Shown here in pieces: positions 17,333 through 26,189 of a stretch of 64,000 nt of DNA. Numbering within the stretch: the first letter of the stretch is position 1; each line of letters opens with the position of its first letter. Source of the stretch: Bacteroidota bacterium (GTDB lineage Bacteria; Bacteroidota; Bacteroidia; Chitinophagales; Chitinophagaceae); contig JAFDXI010000131.1 of NCBI GenBank assembly GCA_018268035.1, forward strand, positions 1 to 64,000, in the 5' to 3' direction. The notes beneath the pieces are model-generated. The model was not told the DNA's origin. It worked only from the letters and a program-made list of their open reading frames with translations, and ran no database searches. A program made the translations under genes and the position numbers.

Positions 17333-17785
17333 ATGAAGAAATTTTTTGTATCAGTTGCCGCAATTTTTTTTGCAAATATTCTTTTTGCACAAGTGCAGGA
17401 TCCTGTAAAATGGAACTATAGTGCTGTTAAGAAAAATGATAAAGAATATACCGTTAATATTTCAGCTTCTTTATCTCCAGAATGGCATATCTATTCGATG
17501 ACTACACCAGGTGGTGGGCCAGTGCCCACTTCGTTTGATTTTAAAAAGAACCCGTTACTGATCCTGGAAGGTAATACAGTTGAGAAAGGAAAGCTCTATA
17601 CTGAGAAAGATGATATTTTTGGAGTAGATGTAAAATATTATTCTAACACTGTAACATTTACTCAAACTGTAAAATTGAAATCTCCAGTAAAAACCAATTT
17701 ATCCGGTACGATAAAATATATGGTTTGTAACGACAAAATGTGCTTGCCTCCGAAGACCATTCCGTTTACCGTACAGCTTGATTAA
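17333..17785 (+). CDS. secreted DsbD N-terminal (alpha) domain protein
   Basis: A 150-residue periplasmic protein with a signal peptide (1-19, ending LFAQ) and a single immunoglobulin-like DsbD alpha domain. The two redox cysteines of that domain are present near the end, in VCNDKMCLPP. In DsbD the alpha domain accepts electrons from the membrane CcdA-like part through the C-terminal thioredoxin domain and passes them to periplasmic partners. The full-length DsbD encoded next has an alpha-like domain without cysteines, so this small protein may supply that function. The next start is about 70 bases downstream. Confidence 0.82.
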   Translation: MKKFFVSVAAIFFANILFAQVQDPVKWNYSAVKKNDKEYTVNISASLSPEWHIYSMTTPGGGPVPTSFDFKKNPLLILEGNTVEKGKLYTEKDDIFGVDVKYYSNTVTFTQTVKLKSPVKTNLSGTIKYMVCNDKMCLPPKTIPFTVQLD

Positions 17786-17816
17786 GTTATCCCATTTACA
17801 TCACACAACAATGGTA

Positions 17817-17840
17817 GGTGCTACTATTGATTTTAGCACC
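17817..17840 (+). promoter_or_regulatory. inverted repeat upstream of dsbD
   Basis: GGTGCTA (17817-17823) and TAGCACC (17834-17840) form a 7-base perfect inverted repeat with a 10-base loop, ending 13 bases before the chosen ATG. It could be an operator or an RNA hairpin that affects initiation; it has no T-run, so it is not a terminator. Confidence 0.3.
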
Positions 17841-17853
17841 CAAATTTGCCGGA

Positions 17854-19812
17854 ATGAAAAAATTTTTACCCTTTCTTCTTTTTTTGATAGCAGGTAATTT
17901 TTCTTTTGCTCAAAAAGGGCCGGTGCAATTTTCATTTACATCGGAAAGAAAAAATGATTCGCTTGTTTATCTTGTTGTAAAAGCAAAAGTAGATACGGGC
18001 TTTTTTCTTTTTTCTGCTAAGCCTTCAGGCGCTGATGATGCGTTTGTTTCATTATTAAATTTAGACAGCAACTCAACAAGACTTTTACATGATAGCAATA
18101 TTGTAGCATCTGCCAATGTCAAATCAGTGAATGATGAGGCAGCAGGATCTACATTGCATGGCTATACCGATTCTGCAACATTTTCTTATCCATTTTATAT
18201 AAACAGCAGTGACAGTGCTGATATAAAAGGTACTTTTTCATGGCTTGGAAAAAAGGGAGATGAATTTCCCAGTGGTGAAGAAAAATTTGATGTTTCTGTT
18301 CATCCTGATAAAATCTCAGTAGAAGGAAAGACAGGAGAAGATCATAAGTCGAAAGGGTTGTGGGGTTTTTTTCTGATTGGATTAGTAACAGGTGTCATTG
18401 CAGCATTTACACCATGTCTGTATCCTTTGTTTCCTGTAACAATTACTTATTTCATGCACCATTTCGGAAGCAGGAAACAAGGCATTAAAAATGCATTGGT
18501 TTATTCGCTTTGCATCATACTGATATATGGCATACCCACTACTTTACTTACAATGTTTTTTGGTGATACCATTTTGTACAGGATTTCTGTACACCCGGTA
18601 ACCAACCTGCTTTTCTTTACCATATTTGTGGTTTTTGCTATTTCATTTTTCGGTTTATTCGAAATCACTTTGCCTTCATCGTGGGCTACCAAGACAGATA
18701 AGCTTGCAGGCAAAAAAGGATATACAGGTATTTTTTTCATGGCATTGACCCTTGTGATTGTTTCATTTAGCTGCACCGGCATATTTGCAGGTCAGTTGTT
18801 GAGTTATTTGTCTTCAGAAGGTATTTCTTCTGGGCCAATAGGCGGAATGTTTGGATTTGGAACAGGGTTAGCTTTACCATTTACTTTACTGGCTTTATTC
18901 CCTTCTTTAATTCATTCAATGCCTAAAAGCGGTGGCTGGCTGAATACAGTGAAAGTGAGTTTTGCTTTTATTGAATTAGGACTTGCTTTGAAATTTTTAA
19001 GCAACGTTGATCTTATTTATAAATGGCGTTTACTGGATCGTGAAATATTCATTGCCATTTGGATTGTATTGGCTGTTTTGTTAGGATTATACCTTTTGGG
19101 TAAAATAAAATTTTATCACGACAGTGAAATAAAACATATAACCATCACAAGATTATTTTTTGTAATTGCCTCATTCACTTTTGCCTTATACCTTGTGCCC
19201 GGTTTATGGGGTGCACCTTTAAAAGCTTTGAGTGGATGGTTGCCTCCGGAATACACACAGGATTTTAATTTACTAAATACCCATTCAACCGGTGTTTCAG
19301 TTTCCAATAATCAATCAAATAATTCTGCAGCACAACCACCAAAATTATTTGCCGATAAAATTTCAGCTCCACATGGATTGACTGCTTATTTTGATTTGGA
19401 TGAAGGTATTGCTGCAGCAAAGGCATTACATAAACCTATGATGCTCGACTTTACAGGTTACTCCTGCGCCAATTGCAGAAAGATGGAAGCTGAAGTATGG
19501 AGCGACCCGCAGGTATTGCAACGTATCCGTGATAATTTTGTATTGGTGAGTTTATATGTTGATGAGCCCACAGAACTGCCGGCTGATAAAAAATATACTA
19601 ATTCAAAAGGTGAAAGCATCAATACTTACGGCGATAAAAACCTTGATTATGAAATAAGCAAATTTGGCTTTAATGCACAACCTTTATATATGTTTACCGA
19701 TGCCAATCAAAATCCTTTGAGTGATATTAAGTATGGCTATGATAAGGATATACAAAAATTTATCAACCACCTTGATGGAATAAAAGCAAAGTTTGATGCT
19801 TTAGATAAATAA
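17854..19812 (+). CDS. dsbD: DsbD-type thiol:disulfide interchange protein
   Basis: A 652-residue three-domain protein: signal peptide (1-20), an N-terminal alpha-like domain (about 20-160) with no cysteine, a CcdA-like membrane domain of about eight segments (about 170-440) with the cysteines of FTPCLYP and SFSCTGIFAG, and a C-terminal thioredoxin domain (about 500-640) with CANC in SCANCRKMEAEVW. It moves electrons from cytoplasmic thioredoxin to periplasmic proteins, including cytochrome c maturation. I start at ATG 17854 (MKKFLPFLL) because it begins a normal signal peptide; the frame extends to 17818. Neighbour at 17333 carries the missing alpha-domain cysteines. Confidence 0.9.
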   Translation: MKKFLPFLLFLIAGNFSFAQKGPVQFSFTSERKNDSLVYLVVKAKVDTGFFLFSAKPSGADDAFVSLLNLDSNSTRLLHDSNIVASANVKSVNDEAAGSTLHGYTDSATFSYPFYINSSDSADIKGTFSWLGKKGDEFPSGEEKFDVSVHPDKISVEGKTGEDHKSKGLWGFFLIGLVTGVIAAFTPCLYPLFPVTITYFMHHFGSRKQGIKNALVYSLCIILIYGIPTTLLTMFFGDTILYRISVHPVTNLLFFTIFVVFAISFFGLFEITLPSSWATKTDKLAGKKGYTGIFFMALTLVIVSFSCTGIFAGQLLSYLSSEGISSGPIGGMFGFGTGLALPFTLLALFPSLIHSMPKSGGWLNTVKVSFAFIELGLALKFLSNVDLIYKWRLLDREIFIAIWIVLAVLLGLYLLGKIKFYHDSEIKHITITRLFFVIASFTFALYLVPGLWGAPLKALSGWLPPEYTQDFNLLNTHSTGVSVSNNQSNNSAAQPPKLFADKISAPHGLTAYFDLDEGIAAAKALHKPMMLDFTGYSCANCRKMEAEVWSDPQVLQRIRDNFVLVSLYVDEPTELPADKKYTNSKGESINTYGDKNLDYEISKFGFNAQPLYMFTDANQNPLSDIKYGYDKDIQKFINHLDGIKAKFDALDK

Positions 19813-19817
19813 TCGTT

Positions 19818-20354
19818 TTATTTTCCTAAATAATAAGGTGGTATATCATGTCCTGTTTTTTCAACCTGCCAGATAATACTTGAAACTTTCCATCCCTGAG
19901 GAGTTTTAATTAACTGAAAACTGTTGACACCTCTTTCTTTTACAAAATCCGGACTGTTGACATAAGATTTATATGAGCTGATTCTTTGTGCAATATTTCC
20001 ATACTGATCTGTTCTTCCATAAATTTCCTGTTCCCTGAAAGATTGAATATTGGTTGTTTTTATATAATTCTTATAAGCTTTTACAAAATCACTGATAGAT
20101 AAAATTTGTGCAGTGTCTCCAATATAATTAATCAACGTTGCCTGTGGAATAAAATAATGACTGATGCTATCCAGTTTTGCATCATCACCTTTTTTATAAG
20201 TGAGAGATGCATAAGCATCGTCAACAGCTTTTTTAATGGCGGCATCATCAGGAGCAGTATAGCTGTTTGTATTTGAAGCTGTTTGTTGGGTATTGGAACC
20301 GCATGAATACATTACAATAGAACATACTACTATTGAAACAATAACTTTCTTCAT
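19818..20354 (-). CDS. NTF2-like lipoprotein, hypothetical
   Basis: A 178-residue protein that starts with a lipoprotein signal (VMYSCGSNT, cysteine 19), then a low-complexity Thr/Asn/Ala linker and a domain from about 40 to 170 that looks like the SnoaL/NTF2 fold (helices ALTYK then strands ending GWKVSSIIWQVE). NTF2-like domains are ligand-binding or catalytic scaffolds, so no function can be named. I start at 20354 because the extra 26 codons to 20432 are hydrophobic AT-rich sequence and would bury the lipobox. Convergent with dsbD. Confidence 0.68.
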   Translation of the reverse strand: MKKVIVSIVVCSIVMYSCGSNTQQTASNTNSYTAPDDAAIKKAVDDAYASLTYKKGDDAKLDSISHYFIPQATLINYIGDTAQILSISDFVKAYKNYIKTTNIQSFREQEIYGRTDQYGNIAQRISSYKSYVNSPDFVKERGVNSFQLIKTPQGWKVSSIIWQVEKTGHDIPPYYLGK

Positions 20355-20501
20355 ATTTATTATGATTTTGCATAAAAGTATATCGTTTTGTGTAATCACA
20401 ATCAGGCAAATAATATTCTTCATTTCATTCACCTATATTTTTCCTGTATTTACCTACTGCTGTATTGTTTAAACCTATATAGACTTTAGTGGTAATTATA
20501 A

Positions 20502-20515
20502 CAAACATAGTTTTG
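20502..20515. promoter_or_regulatory. overlapping divergent -7 elements
   Basis: TAGTTTTG (20508-20515, plus strand) matches TAnnTTTG and lies 19 bases before the LiaF-like gene. Overlapping it, CAAACATA (20502-20509) is a minus-strand TATGTTTG, pointing toward the lipoprotein gene 147 bases away. The two share bases 20508-20509. Confidence 0.4.
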
Positions 20516-20534
20516 TTGTAATAAGTTTTCAATC

Positions 20535-21296
20535 ATGGAAAAAGAAGATTGCAGGAGAAATCCTTCTAAAAATAAAGTCATACTCGGGTTAGTTTTAATT
20601 ATCGGAGGTCTTTTGTTATTTGCTGATAAAGCGGGTTTAAGTTTTTTACCTTCCTGGTTTTTTACCTGGCCGGTATTGATTATAGGAATTGGGTTGGCAA
20701 TTGGTGTGCAGCATAATTTCAGAAATTTTTCCTGGTTGTTCCTTACTGCCTGGGGCCTGTATTCCTTAATCAACCAACAGGCGCCATTATTGAACCTTGA
20801 CAGATATACTGCTCCATTTATCCTGGTTTTTATTGGCATGTTTTTTCTATTACATCGTAAGAAAAATAAACGCTGGGATGATTTTGAAAGGAGGCGAAAT
20901 TATAATTACCCTGATCAGCAAGGTGTACCTGCACCAGAGCAGCAGCAGAATGTTGATGGTGAGTTTATAGATATTACTTCTGTTTTCAGTGGATCAAAAA
21001 AGGTTGTTTTATCTAAAAATTTTAAAGGAGGGGATATCACAAGCTTTATGGGTGGGTCTGAAATAGATCTCACGCAGGCAGACATACAGGGCAGGGCAAT
21101 AATTGATGCTACAGCAGTGTTTGGGGGCGTCAAAATTATTGTGCCTTCACATTGGGATATAAAATTTGAAAACACCTCTGCATTCGGCAGTATTGAAGAT
21201 AAAAGAAGGATTCAGAATTTTACTACCGATCCTACCAAATTACTCGTGATACAGGGTACAGCTGTTTTTGGTGGTATAGATGTTTCTAATTATTAG
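20535..21296 (+). CDS. LiaF-like cell-envelope stress protein
   Basis: A 253-residue membrane protein. About four hydrophobic segments occupy residues 18-110, including GLVLIIGGLLLFADKAG and a second TWPVLIIGIGLAIGVQ, which are typical of the DUF5668/LiaF membrane part. The C-terminal half (about 140-253) has the LiaF-type repeated beta structure with ITSFMGGSEIDLTQ and AVFGGVKIIVPSHWDI. LiaF proteins sense or repress envelope stress in Firmicutes; in Bacteroidota they sit beside LytS-like kinases, as here. It begins the operon with DUF4288, LytS and LytTR genes. Confidence 0.82.
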   Translation: MEKEDCRRNPSKNKVILGLVLIIGGLLLFADKAGLSFLPSWFFTWPVLIIGIGLAIGVQHNFRNFSWLFLTAWGLYSLINQQAPLLNLDRYTAPFILVFIGMFFLLHRKKNKRWDDFERRRNYNYPDQQGVPAPEQQQNVDGEFIDITSVFSGSKKVVLSKNFKGGDITSFMGGSEIDLTQADIQGRAIIDATAVFGGVKIIVPSHWDIKFENTSAFGSIEDKRRIQNFTTDPTKLLVIQGTAVFGGIDVSNY

Positions 21297-21327
21297 TCGT
21301 TATTTCTAACTTATAAAAATTCCTTAT

Positions 21328-21687
21328 ATGAAATGGTATTTAGCTAAAATTGTTTATCGCATTATTTGCGGAGATGGTAGTCACACACCACAGTTTGACG
21401 AACAATTACGACTCATTCAGGCAGATGATTCATTTCAGGCTTTTCAAAAAGCAAGGTTGTTAGGTCATCGCGAACAGGATGATTATTTGAATGCACAGGA
21501 GAAACCTGTTCATTGGAAATTCCTTGATGTAACCGAACTGCTTGAAGTCAATAATTTCAATGACGGACTTGAAATTTACTCCCAGATAAAAGAAGAAGAT
21601 GATGCAAAATTGTATATCAATAATGTAAAACAAAAAGCAAACCTGCTGCAGCAATACAGTCTTGAAAGGGCAGCTTATTTAAACTAA
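21328..21687 (+). CDS. DUF4288 family protein
   Basis: A 119-residue cytoplasmic protein matching DUF4288: MKWYLAKIVYRIICGDGSH at the start and FQAFQKARLLGHRE in the middle. Function unknown. It lies between the LiaF-like gene (31 bases) and the histidine kinase gene (1 base), so it is part of the same operon and probably linked to the signalling pathway. Confidence 0.78.
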   Translation: MKWYLAKIVYRIICGDGSHTPQFDEQLRLIQADDSFQAFQKARLLGHREQDDYLNAQEKPVHWKFLDVTELLEVNNFNDGLEIYSQIKEEDDAKLYINNVKQKANLLQQYSLERAAYLN

Positions 21688-21688
21688 G

Positions 21689-22750
21689 ATGCAATTATTA
21701 ACATCAGACATAAGATTCAGGGTGGCTTTTGGTGCATGGTTGTTTACATGGGTAGAATTGCAAACAATTATTTTAAACAAATATGGATTGCCTTTCACTA
21801 CCGCATTAAAAGATGGTATTACCAGTAATATTTTATTAGGTGCCTGTTGTTTATTGATAACAATGAACATGAAATATTACCTGCCCAAAAAAGATAAACT
21901 CTGGTATGTTTTAATTGTGGCTTCTTCTTTAAGTACAATATGGCTGTTGTTGAGCAAACTGGTTTTAAACCTTGTCATCAGTCATGATGCAGCATATTCT
22001 GAAATGATTGAAAAATCTGAAGTGATACGCTTTGTCAATGCCTTTCTGGTTACAACCTGTATTACATTGATAAGTATGTTGTGGTACACTCAAAAAGAAC
22101 AACAGGAAACAGAAGAGCGGAAACTGGCTACAGAAAGGTTTTTGAAAGATGCCGAGTTGTTTAAGTTAAGGCAACAATTGCAACCTCATTTTTTATTTAA
22201 CAGCCTTAATTCTATCAGTGCTCTGACAGGTATGCAACCTGAAAAAGCAAGGCACATGATTAACCAGTTGAGTGAATTTTTAAGAGGCACTTTGAAAAAA
22301 GATGAGAAACAAATGAATAGTTTCAACGAAGAAATGCAATATCTGCAACTCTATCTTGAAATCGAAAAAGTTCGTTTTGGTCACCGGCTGCAAACCAGTA
22401 TTGTTTTTGATGATGACACACTGGAATTATTATTGCCAGCCATGTTATTGCAACCTGTTGTAGAAAATGCCATTAAGTTTGGGTTATATGATACTACCGG
22501 CGATGTCACTATCAGCATCAAAGCAAAAAAGAAAAATAACATGCTCGAAATTTGTGTTCAAAACCCCTTTGATGCAACGACTGCACCACCATTAAAAGGA
22601 ACAGGATTTGGACTTGCATCTATACAAAGAAGATTATTTTTATTGTTTGCAAGGAATGATCTGTTGGCAACTGATAAAATGGATGGTTATTTTGAAACAA
22701 TCATCTCTATTCCGCAAAATGTAAACAAAGATGTTGCTATGCCTAAATAA
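21689..22750 (+). CDS. LytS-type sensor histidine kinase
   Basis: A 353-residue kinase of the His_kinase (PF06580) type. Four hydrophobic segments (about 12-30, 46-62, 72-98, 114-133) precede a coiled-coil linker (135-160). The phosphoacceptor is His167 in QLQPHFLFNSLNS; the ATP-binding part has VVENAIKFGL and GTGFGLASIQRRL. No periplasmic sensor domain is seen, so it may sense within the membrane or through LiaF. It is 1 base after DUF4288 and 9 bases before its LytTR partner. Confidence 0.9.
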   Translation: MQLLTSDIRFRVAFGAWLFTWVELQTIILNKYGLPFTTALKDGITSNILLGACCLLITMNMKYYLPKKDKLWYVLIVASSLSTIWLLLSKLVLNLVISHDAAYSEMIEKSEVIRFVNAFLVTTCITLISMLWYTQKEQQETEERKLATERFLKDAELFKLRQQLQPHFLFNSLNSISALTGMQPEKARHMINQLSEFLRGTLKKDEKQMNSFNEEMQYLQLYLEIEKVRFGHRLQTSIVFDDDTLELLLPAMLLQPVVENAIKFGLYDTTGDVTISIKAKKKNNMLEICVQNPFDATTAPPLKGTGFGLASIQRRLFLLFARNDLLATDKMDGYFETIISIPQNVNKDVAMPK

Positions 22751-22759
22751 TTTTAATGA

Positions 22760-23500
22760 ATGAATATGAATGTAATTATAATTGATGATGAGCCTTTGGC
22801 ACGAAGTATTGTGAAAGAATATCTTCAGCCATATTCAACAATAAATATTGTAGCAGAATGTAGTGATGGTTTTGAAGGATTAAAAGCGATTCAACAATAC
22901 CAGCCAGATGTTGTTTTCCTTGATATTCAAATGCCGAAAATCAATGGGTTTGAAATGCTTGAATTAATTGATAACCCACCATCAGTAATTTTTACAACTG
23001 CATTTGATGAATATGCTATCAGGGCTTTTGAAAGCAATGCAGTGGATTATTTATTAAAGCCGTTTAGTAAAGACAGGTTTGATAAAGCCGTTCAGAAATA
23101 TCTTGGCCAGAAAAAAACATTTTCTCCCAATACAGAATCAGTGCTAACAAGAGCTGCGCAATCTCCGGTACAGCAAAACAGGATAGTAGTGAAGGACGGA
23201 AGCAAAATAAAAATCATACCTGTGTCTCAGGTACAATATCTTGAAGCTGCAGATGATTATGTAAAAATTTTTACTGCTGAAGGCACGTTTTTGAAAAAGA
23301 AAACAATGGGTTATTTCGAGCAGACTTTACAATCATTACAGTTTGTTCGCATTCATCGTTCATATATTGTGAATACACAACTGATCACACGTATAGATGC
23401 TTATGACAAAGAAAATCATATCGTATTGTTGAGCACTGGAGCCAAACTACAAGTTAGTAAAAACGGTTATAGCAGGTTAAAAGAAGTGTTGGGTATATAA
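22760..23500 (+). CDS. LytTR response regulator
   Basis: A 246-residue two-component regulator: receiver domain (about 3-118) with the phospho-acceptor Asp55 in FLDIQMP and Lys107 in LLKPFS, and a LytTR DNA-binding domain (about 145-243) with YLEAADDYVKIF and FVRIHRSYIVN. Partner of the LytS-type kinase immediately upstream. Its targets are unknown but the operon's own LiaF gene is a likely one. The stop codon abuts that of the opposite-strand PAS kinase gene with no bases between. Confidence 0.92.
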   Translation: MNMNVIIIDDEPLARSIVKEYLQPYSTINIVAECSDGFEGLKAIQQYQPDVVFLDIQMPKINGFEMLELIDNPPSVIFTTAFDEYAIRAFESNAVDYLLKPFSKDRFDKAVQKYLGQKKTFSPNTESVLTRAAQSPVQQNRIVVKDGSKIKIIPVSQVQYLEAADDYVKIFTAEGTFLKKKTMGYFEQTLQSLQFVRIHRSYIVNTQLITRIDAYDKENHIVLLSTGAKLQVSKNGYSRLKEVLGI

Positions 23501-24844
23501 TTAAAATTGTAAAATAAATGCGGTGCCTTCATTCATTACACTTTGCACATGGATATTGCCTTTATGCAGCATCATAATTTGTTTACATAAACTCAATCCG
23601 ATGCCACTACCACTTTTTTTAGTGCTGAAAAACGGAATGAAAATTTTATCCAGCACTTCATCTTCAATACCGCTGCCATTATCAACCACTTTCACAGTCA
23701 CTTTGCCTTGTTGATTTTGTGTGGCAGTAAGAATTATTTTTGGATACGGTTTATCTTTCACGGCTTCCATTGCATTGAGCATAAGATTGATGAGCACCTG
23801 TTCAATCAGATTGATATCGGCTTCTATTTGCAGCTCTGGATCTTTTAATATTATTTCCAGTTCGATATTTTTTTGTTGTAATGTTGGCATCATCAACCTC
23901 TCCTGCGTTTTGAAGAGGTCACGCACATAAAACTGCTGCAGGTTGGGGGCAGTTATCATATTCAGGTTGCGATAAGTTTGTGCAAATTTCAGCAGACCTT
24001 CACTTCTTCGTTTAATAGTTTCCATGCCTAATGATAAATCTTCCAATGTGCCGCTTTCGTCATCAAGCAGTGCAGAAGAGTGTTGCAGCCTGTTTTTTAA
24101 TGTATCTGCGAGTGAAGATATAGGCGCCACAGAATTCATAATTTCATGTGTCATCACACGCAGCAATTTTTGCCAGGCCTTGCTTTCGGTTTCATCGAGT
24201 GCTTCATTTACATTTTGAAAAGCGATGAGTTTATACCTTTTGTTATTGGTTTGAAATGCAGTAGCAGATACAAGTATTTTGATAGTATTCCTGTCAATAT
24301 GAATATCTGACAATGTGCTTTCACCGGGTTTGAGGTTGACTACGAGGGCACATAGGGCGGCATCCCGTTTATCTAATGATTGTATGGTTTTTAAATATGG
24401 GATTTTTAAAAGCCTTTTCAGTGATTCATTCATCCATACCACATTGCCTGTCTCTATTTCATAGGAAAGGATACCGGTATCAACGAGCTCTAAAATTTTT
24501 TGCAGGTATTGATATTGTGTTTCTCTTTCAAGGCTTATTATTTTAAATGCTGAATTAATATCGTTAAAGCCTTTGCGAAGTGATTGCACTTCTACTGGTG
24601 CATGGTTTACATCGTAATGCCTGGAGAAATCACGGTATTGTACTCCTTCTACAAACTGTGTAACTTCTGCCTCCGCTTTTTTCAGAAAATCATACAGGTT
24701 GTAAGATTGATAAAAAGCAATGGCCAATGCAATGATGCCAAAAATGTGTGCCTGGCTAAAAAATAAATAACCTGCTGCAAATAGCTCCACTGCCAGCAAC
24801 ACTATGCGGATGACTAACCTTATTCCAGGTACATTAGATGTCAT
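23501..24844 (-). CDS. PAS-domain sensor histidine kinase (NtrB-like)
   Basis: A 447-residue kinase with two hydrophobic segments (about 8-46), a linker, a PAS domain (about 108-215) and a kinase core. The phosphoacceptor is His233 in MTHEIMNSVAPISSL, and the ATPase has LINLMLNAMEAV (N box), VVDNGSGI and GSGIGLSLCKQIM. It overlaps the preceding sigma-54 regulator gene by 11 bases, so the two form a coupled two-component pair. Neighbouring HlyD-ABC genes on the other strand are the likely targets. Confidence 0.9.
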   Translation of the reverse strand: MTSNVPGIRLVIRIVLLAVELFAAGYLFFSQAHIFGIIALAIAFYQSYNLYDFLKKAEAEVTQFVEGVQYRDFSRHYDVNHAPVEVQSLRKGFNDINSAFKIISLERETQYQYLQKILELVDTGILSYEIETGNVVWMNESLKRLLKIPYLKTIQSLDKRDAALCALVVNLKPGESTLSDIHIDRNTIKILVSATAFQTNNKRYKLIAFQNVNEALDETESKAWQKLLRVMTHEIMNSVAPISSLADTLKNRLQHSSALLDDESGTLEDLSLGMETIKRRSEGLLKFAQTYRNLNMITAPNLQQFYVRDLFKTQERLMMPTLQQKNIELEIILKDPELQIEADINLIEQVLINLMLNAMEAVKDKPYPKIILTATQNQQGKVTVKVVDNGSGIEDEVLDKIFIPFFSTKKSGSGIGLSLCKQIMMLHKGNIHVQSVMNEGTAFILQF

Positions 24845-26189
24845 ATTTGCTTAGCCTCCTGTATAATGCAGTTCTTGTTAATCCTAATTCTTTAGCAGCC
24901 TTGGTGATATTGCCATTATGTTTTTCTATAACTTTCAATATGGTATTTTTTTCAATGGTACTTAATTTCAGGTCATCGTCTTCTTCAGGTAACGTAATGG
25001 TATTTTCGATGGGGGAGAAGAGTAAATCTTTTTCTCCCAACACTTCATCATCGCTCATGATAATGGCACGTTCCATGGTATATTGCAATTCCCGCACATT
25101 ACCGGGGAAAGGATATTTCATTAATTTATCCAGAGCAGATTTATCCAGCTCAATGGCTGGCTTCCTGTATTTTGATGCATACTGTTTTGCAAAATGTTTA
25201 GCCAGCAGCAACACATCTTCTTTTCTTTGTCTTAATGGTGGCAATGTAATCTCAACTGTGTTGATGCGATAAATTAGATCTTTCCTGAAACGGCTTTCAT
25301 TAGCAAGCTCCTGCAGTGGCATGTTGGTGGCACATATCAGCCTGATATCAACAGGTATGGGCTGATTGGTACCCAATCTGGTAACCTGCCTGTTTTGTAA
25401 TACTGTTAATAGTTTTGCCTGTTGCTGTAAGCTGATATTTCCAATTTCATCTAAAAACAATGTGCCTCCATTGGCGGCTTCTATTCTTCCGATACGGTCT
25501 TCTCTTGCATCGGTGAATGCACCTTTTTTATGGCCAAATAATTCACTCTCAAAAAGTGTTTCTGTCAATGCACCCACATCTACTTTGACTAATGGTTGTT
25601 TTGAACGTAATGATTTTTGGTGTATTGCTTTTGCCACTAAATCTTTACCGGTACCGTTTTCACCAAGAATTAAAATATTGGCATCTGTAGGTGCTATCTT
25701 TTCTATTTTAAAAAAAATATTTTGCATGGCTTCGCTTTCTGCGAGTAATTCAGTGCCCGTAAGGTTTTCACCATTTTCTTTTGAAGCGATGGATGCTTTT
25801 TTATTCTTTTTGATGATCTCCTCAATATTTGAAATTAATCTTTCGTTGTGCCATGGCTTTACAATAAAATCTGAGGCGCCTTCTTTCAATGATCGTACAG
25901 CCAAATCAATATCACCATAAGCAGTAATCATTATAACAGCGACTTCTTTGTTTAATTCCCTAATTCGTTTCAACCAGTATATTCCTTCATTGCCAGTATT
26001 AATGGAAGATTTAAAATTCATATCAAGCAACACAAGGTCAAAATTATTTTCCCTTAACAATGATGGAAGGTTCTCAGGATTTTTTTCTGTAACTACTTTT
26101 TTTACTTCTGTTTTTAATAATAATCTTACTGCTATTAAAACATCCGGATCATCATCTATCACTAATACTGATATAGTTTTTAAACTCAT
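24834..26189 (-). CDS. sigma-54-dependent NtrC-family response regulator
   Basis: A 451-residue regulator: receiver domain (1-125) with Asp56 in LLDMNFK and Lys111 in VKPWH, AAA+ domain (about 145-385) with Walker A GENGTGKD (176-183), Walker B TLFLDEIG (240-247) and second-region GLTRTALYRRLSKYD Fis-type HTH at the C terminus. The sigma-54 contact loop reads GAFTDA (223-228) instead of GAFTGA. It overlaps the PAS kinase gene and is divergent from the efflux system. It would activate sigma-54 promoters, provided the altered loop still contacts sigma-54. Confidence 0.9.
   Translation of the reverse strand: MSLKTISVLVIDDDPDVLIAVRLLLKTEVKKVVTEKNPENLPSLLRENNFDLVLLDMNFKSSINTGNEGIYWLKRIRELNKEVAVIMITAYGDIDLAVRSLKEGASDFIVKPWHNERLISNIEEIIKKNKKASIASKENGENLTGTELLAESEAMQNIFFKIEKIAPTDANILILGENGTGKDLVAKAIHQKSLRSKQPLVKVDVGALTETLFESELFGHKKGAFTDAREDRIGRIEAANGGTLFLDEIGNISLQQQAKLLTVLQNRQVTRLGTNQPIPVDIRLICATNMPLQELANESRFRKDLIYRINTVEITLPPLRQRKEDVLLLAKHFAKQYASKYRKPAIELDKSALDKLMKYPFPGNVRELQYTMERAIIMSDDEVLGEKDLLFSPIENTITLPEEDDDLKLSTIEKNTILKVIEKHNGNITKAAKELGLTRTALYRRLSKYDI

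Noticed and set aside
25366-25920. 184-codon plus-strand frame opposite the NtrC-type gene
   Set aside because: Shadow of the AAA+ coding sequence; Ser/Phe-rich translation without motifs.
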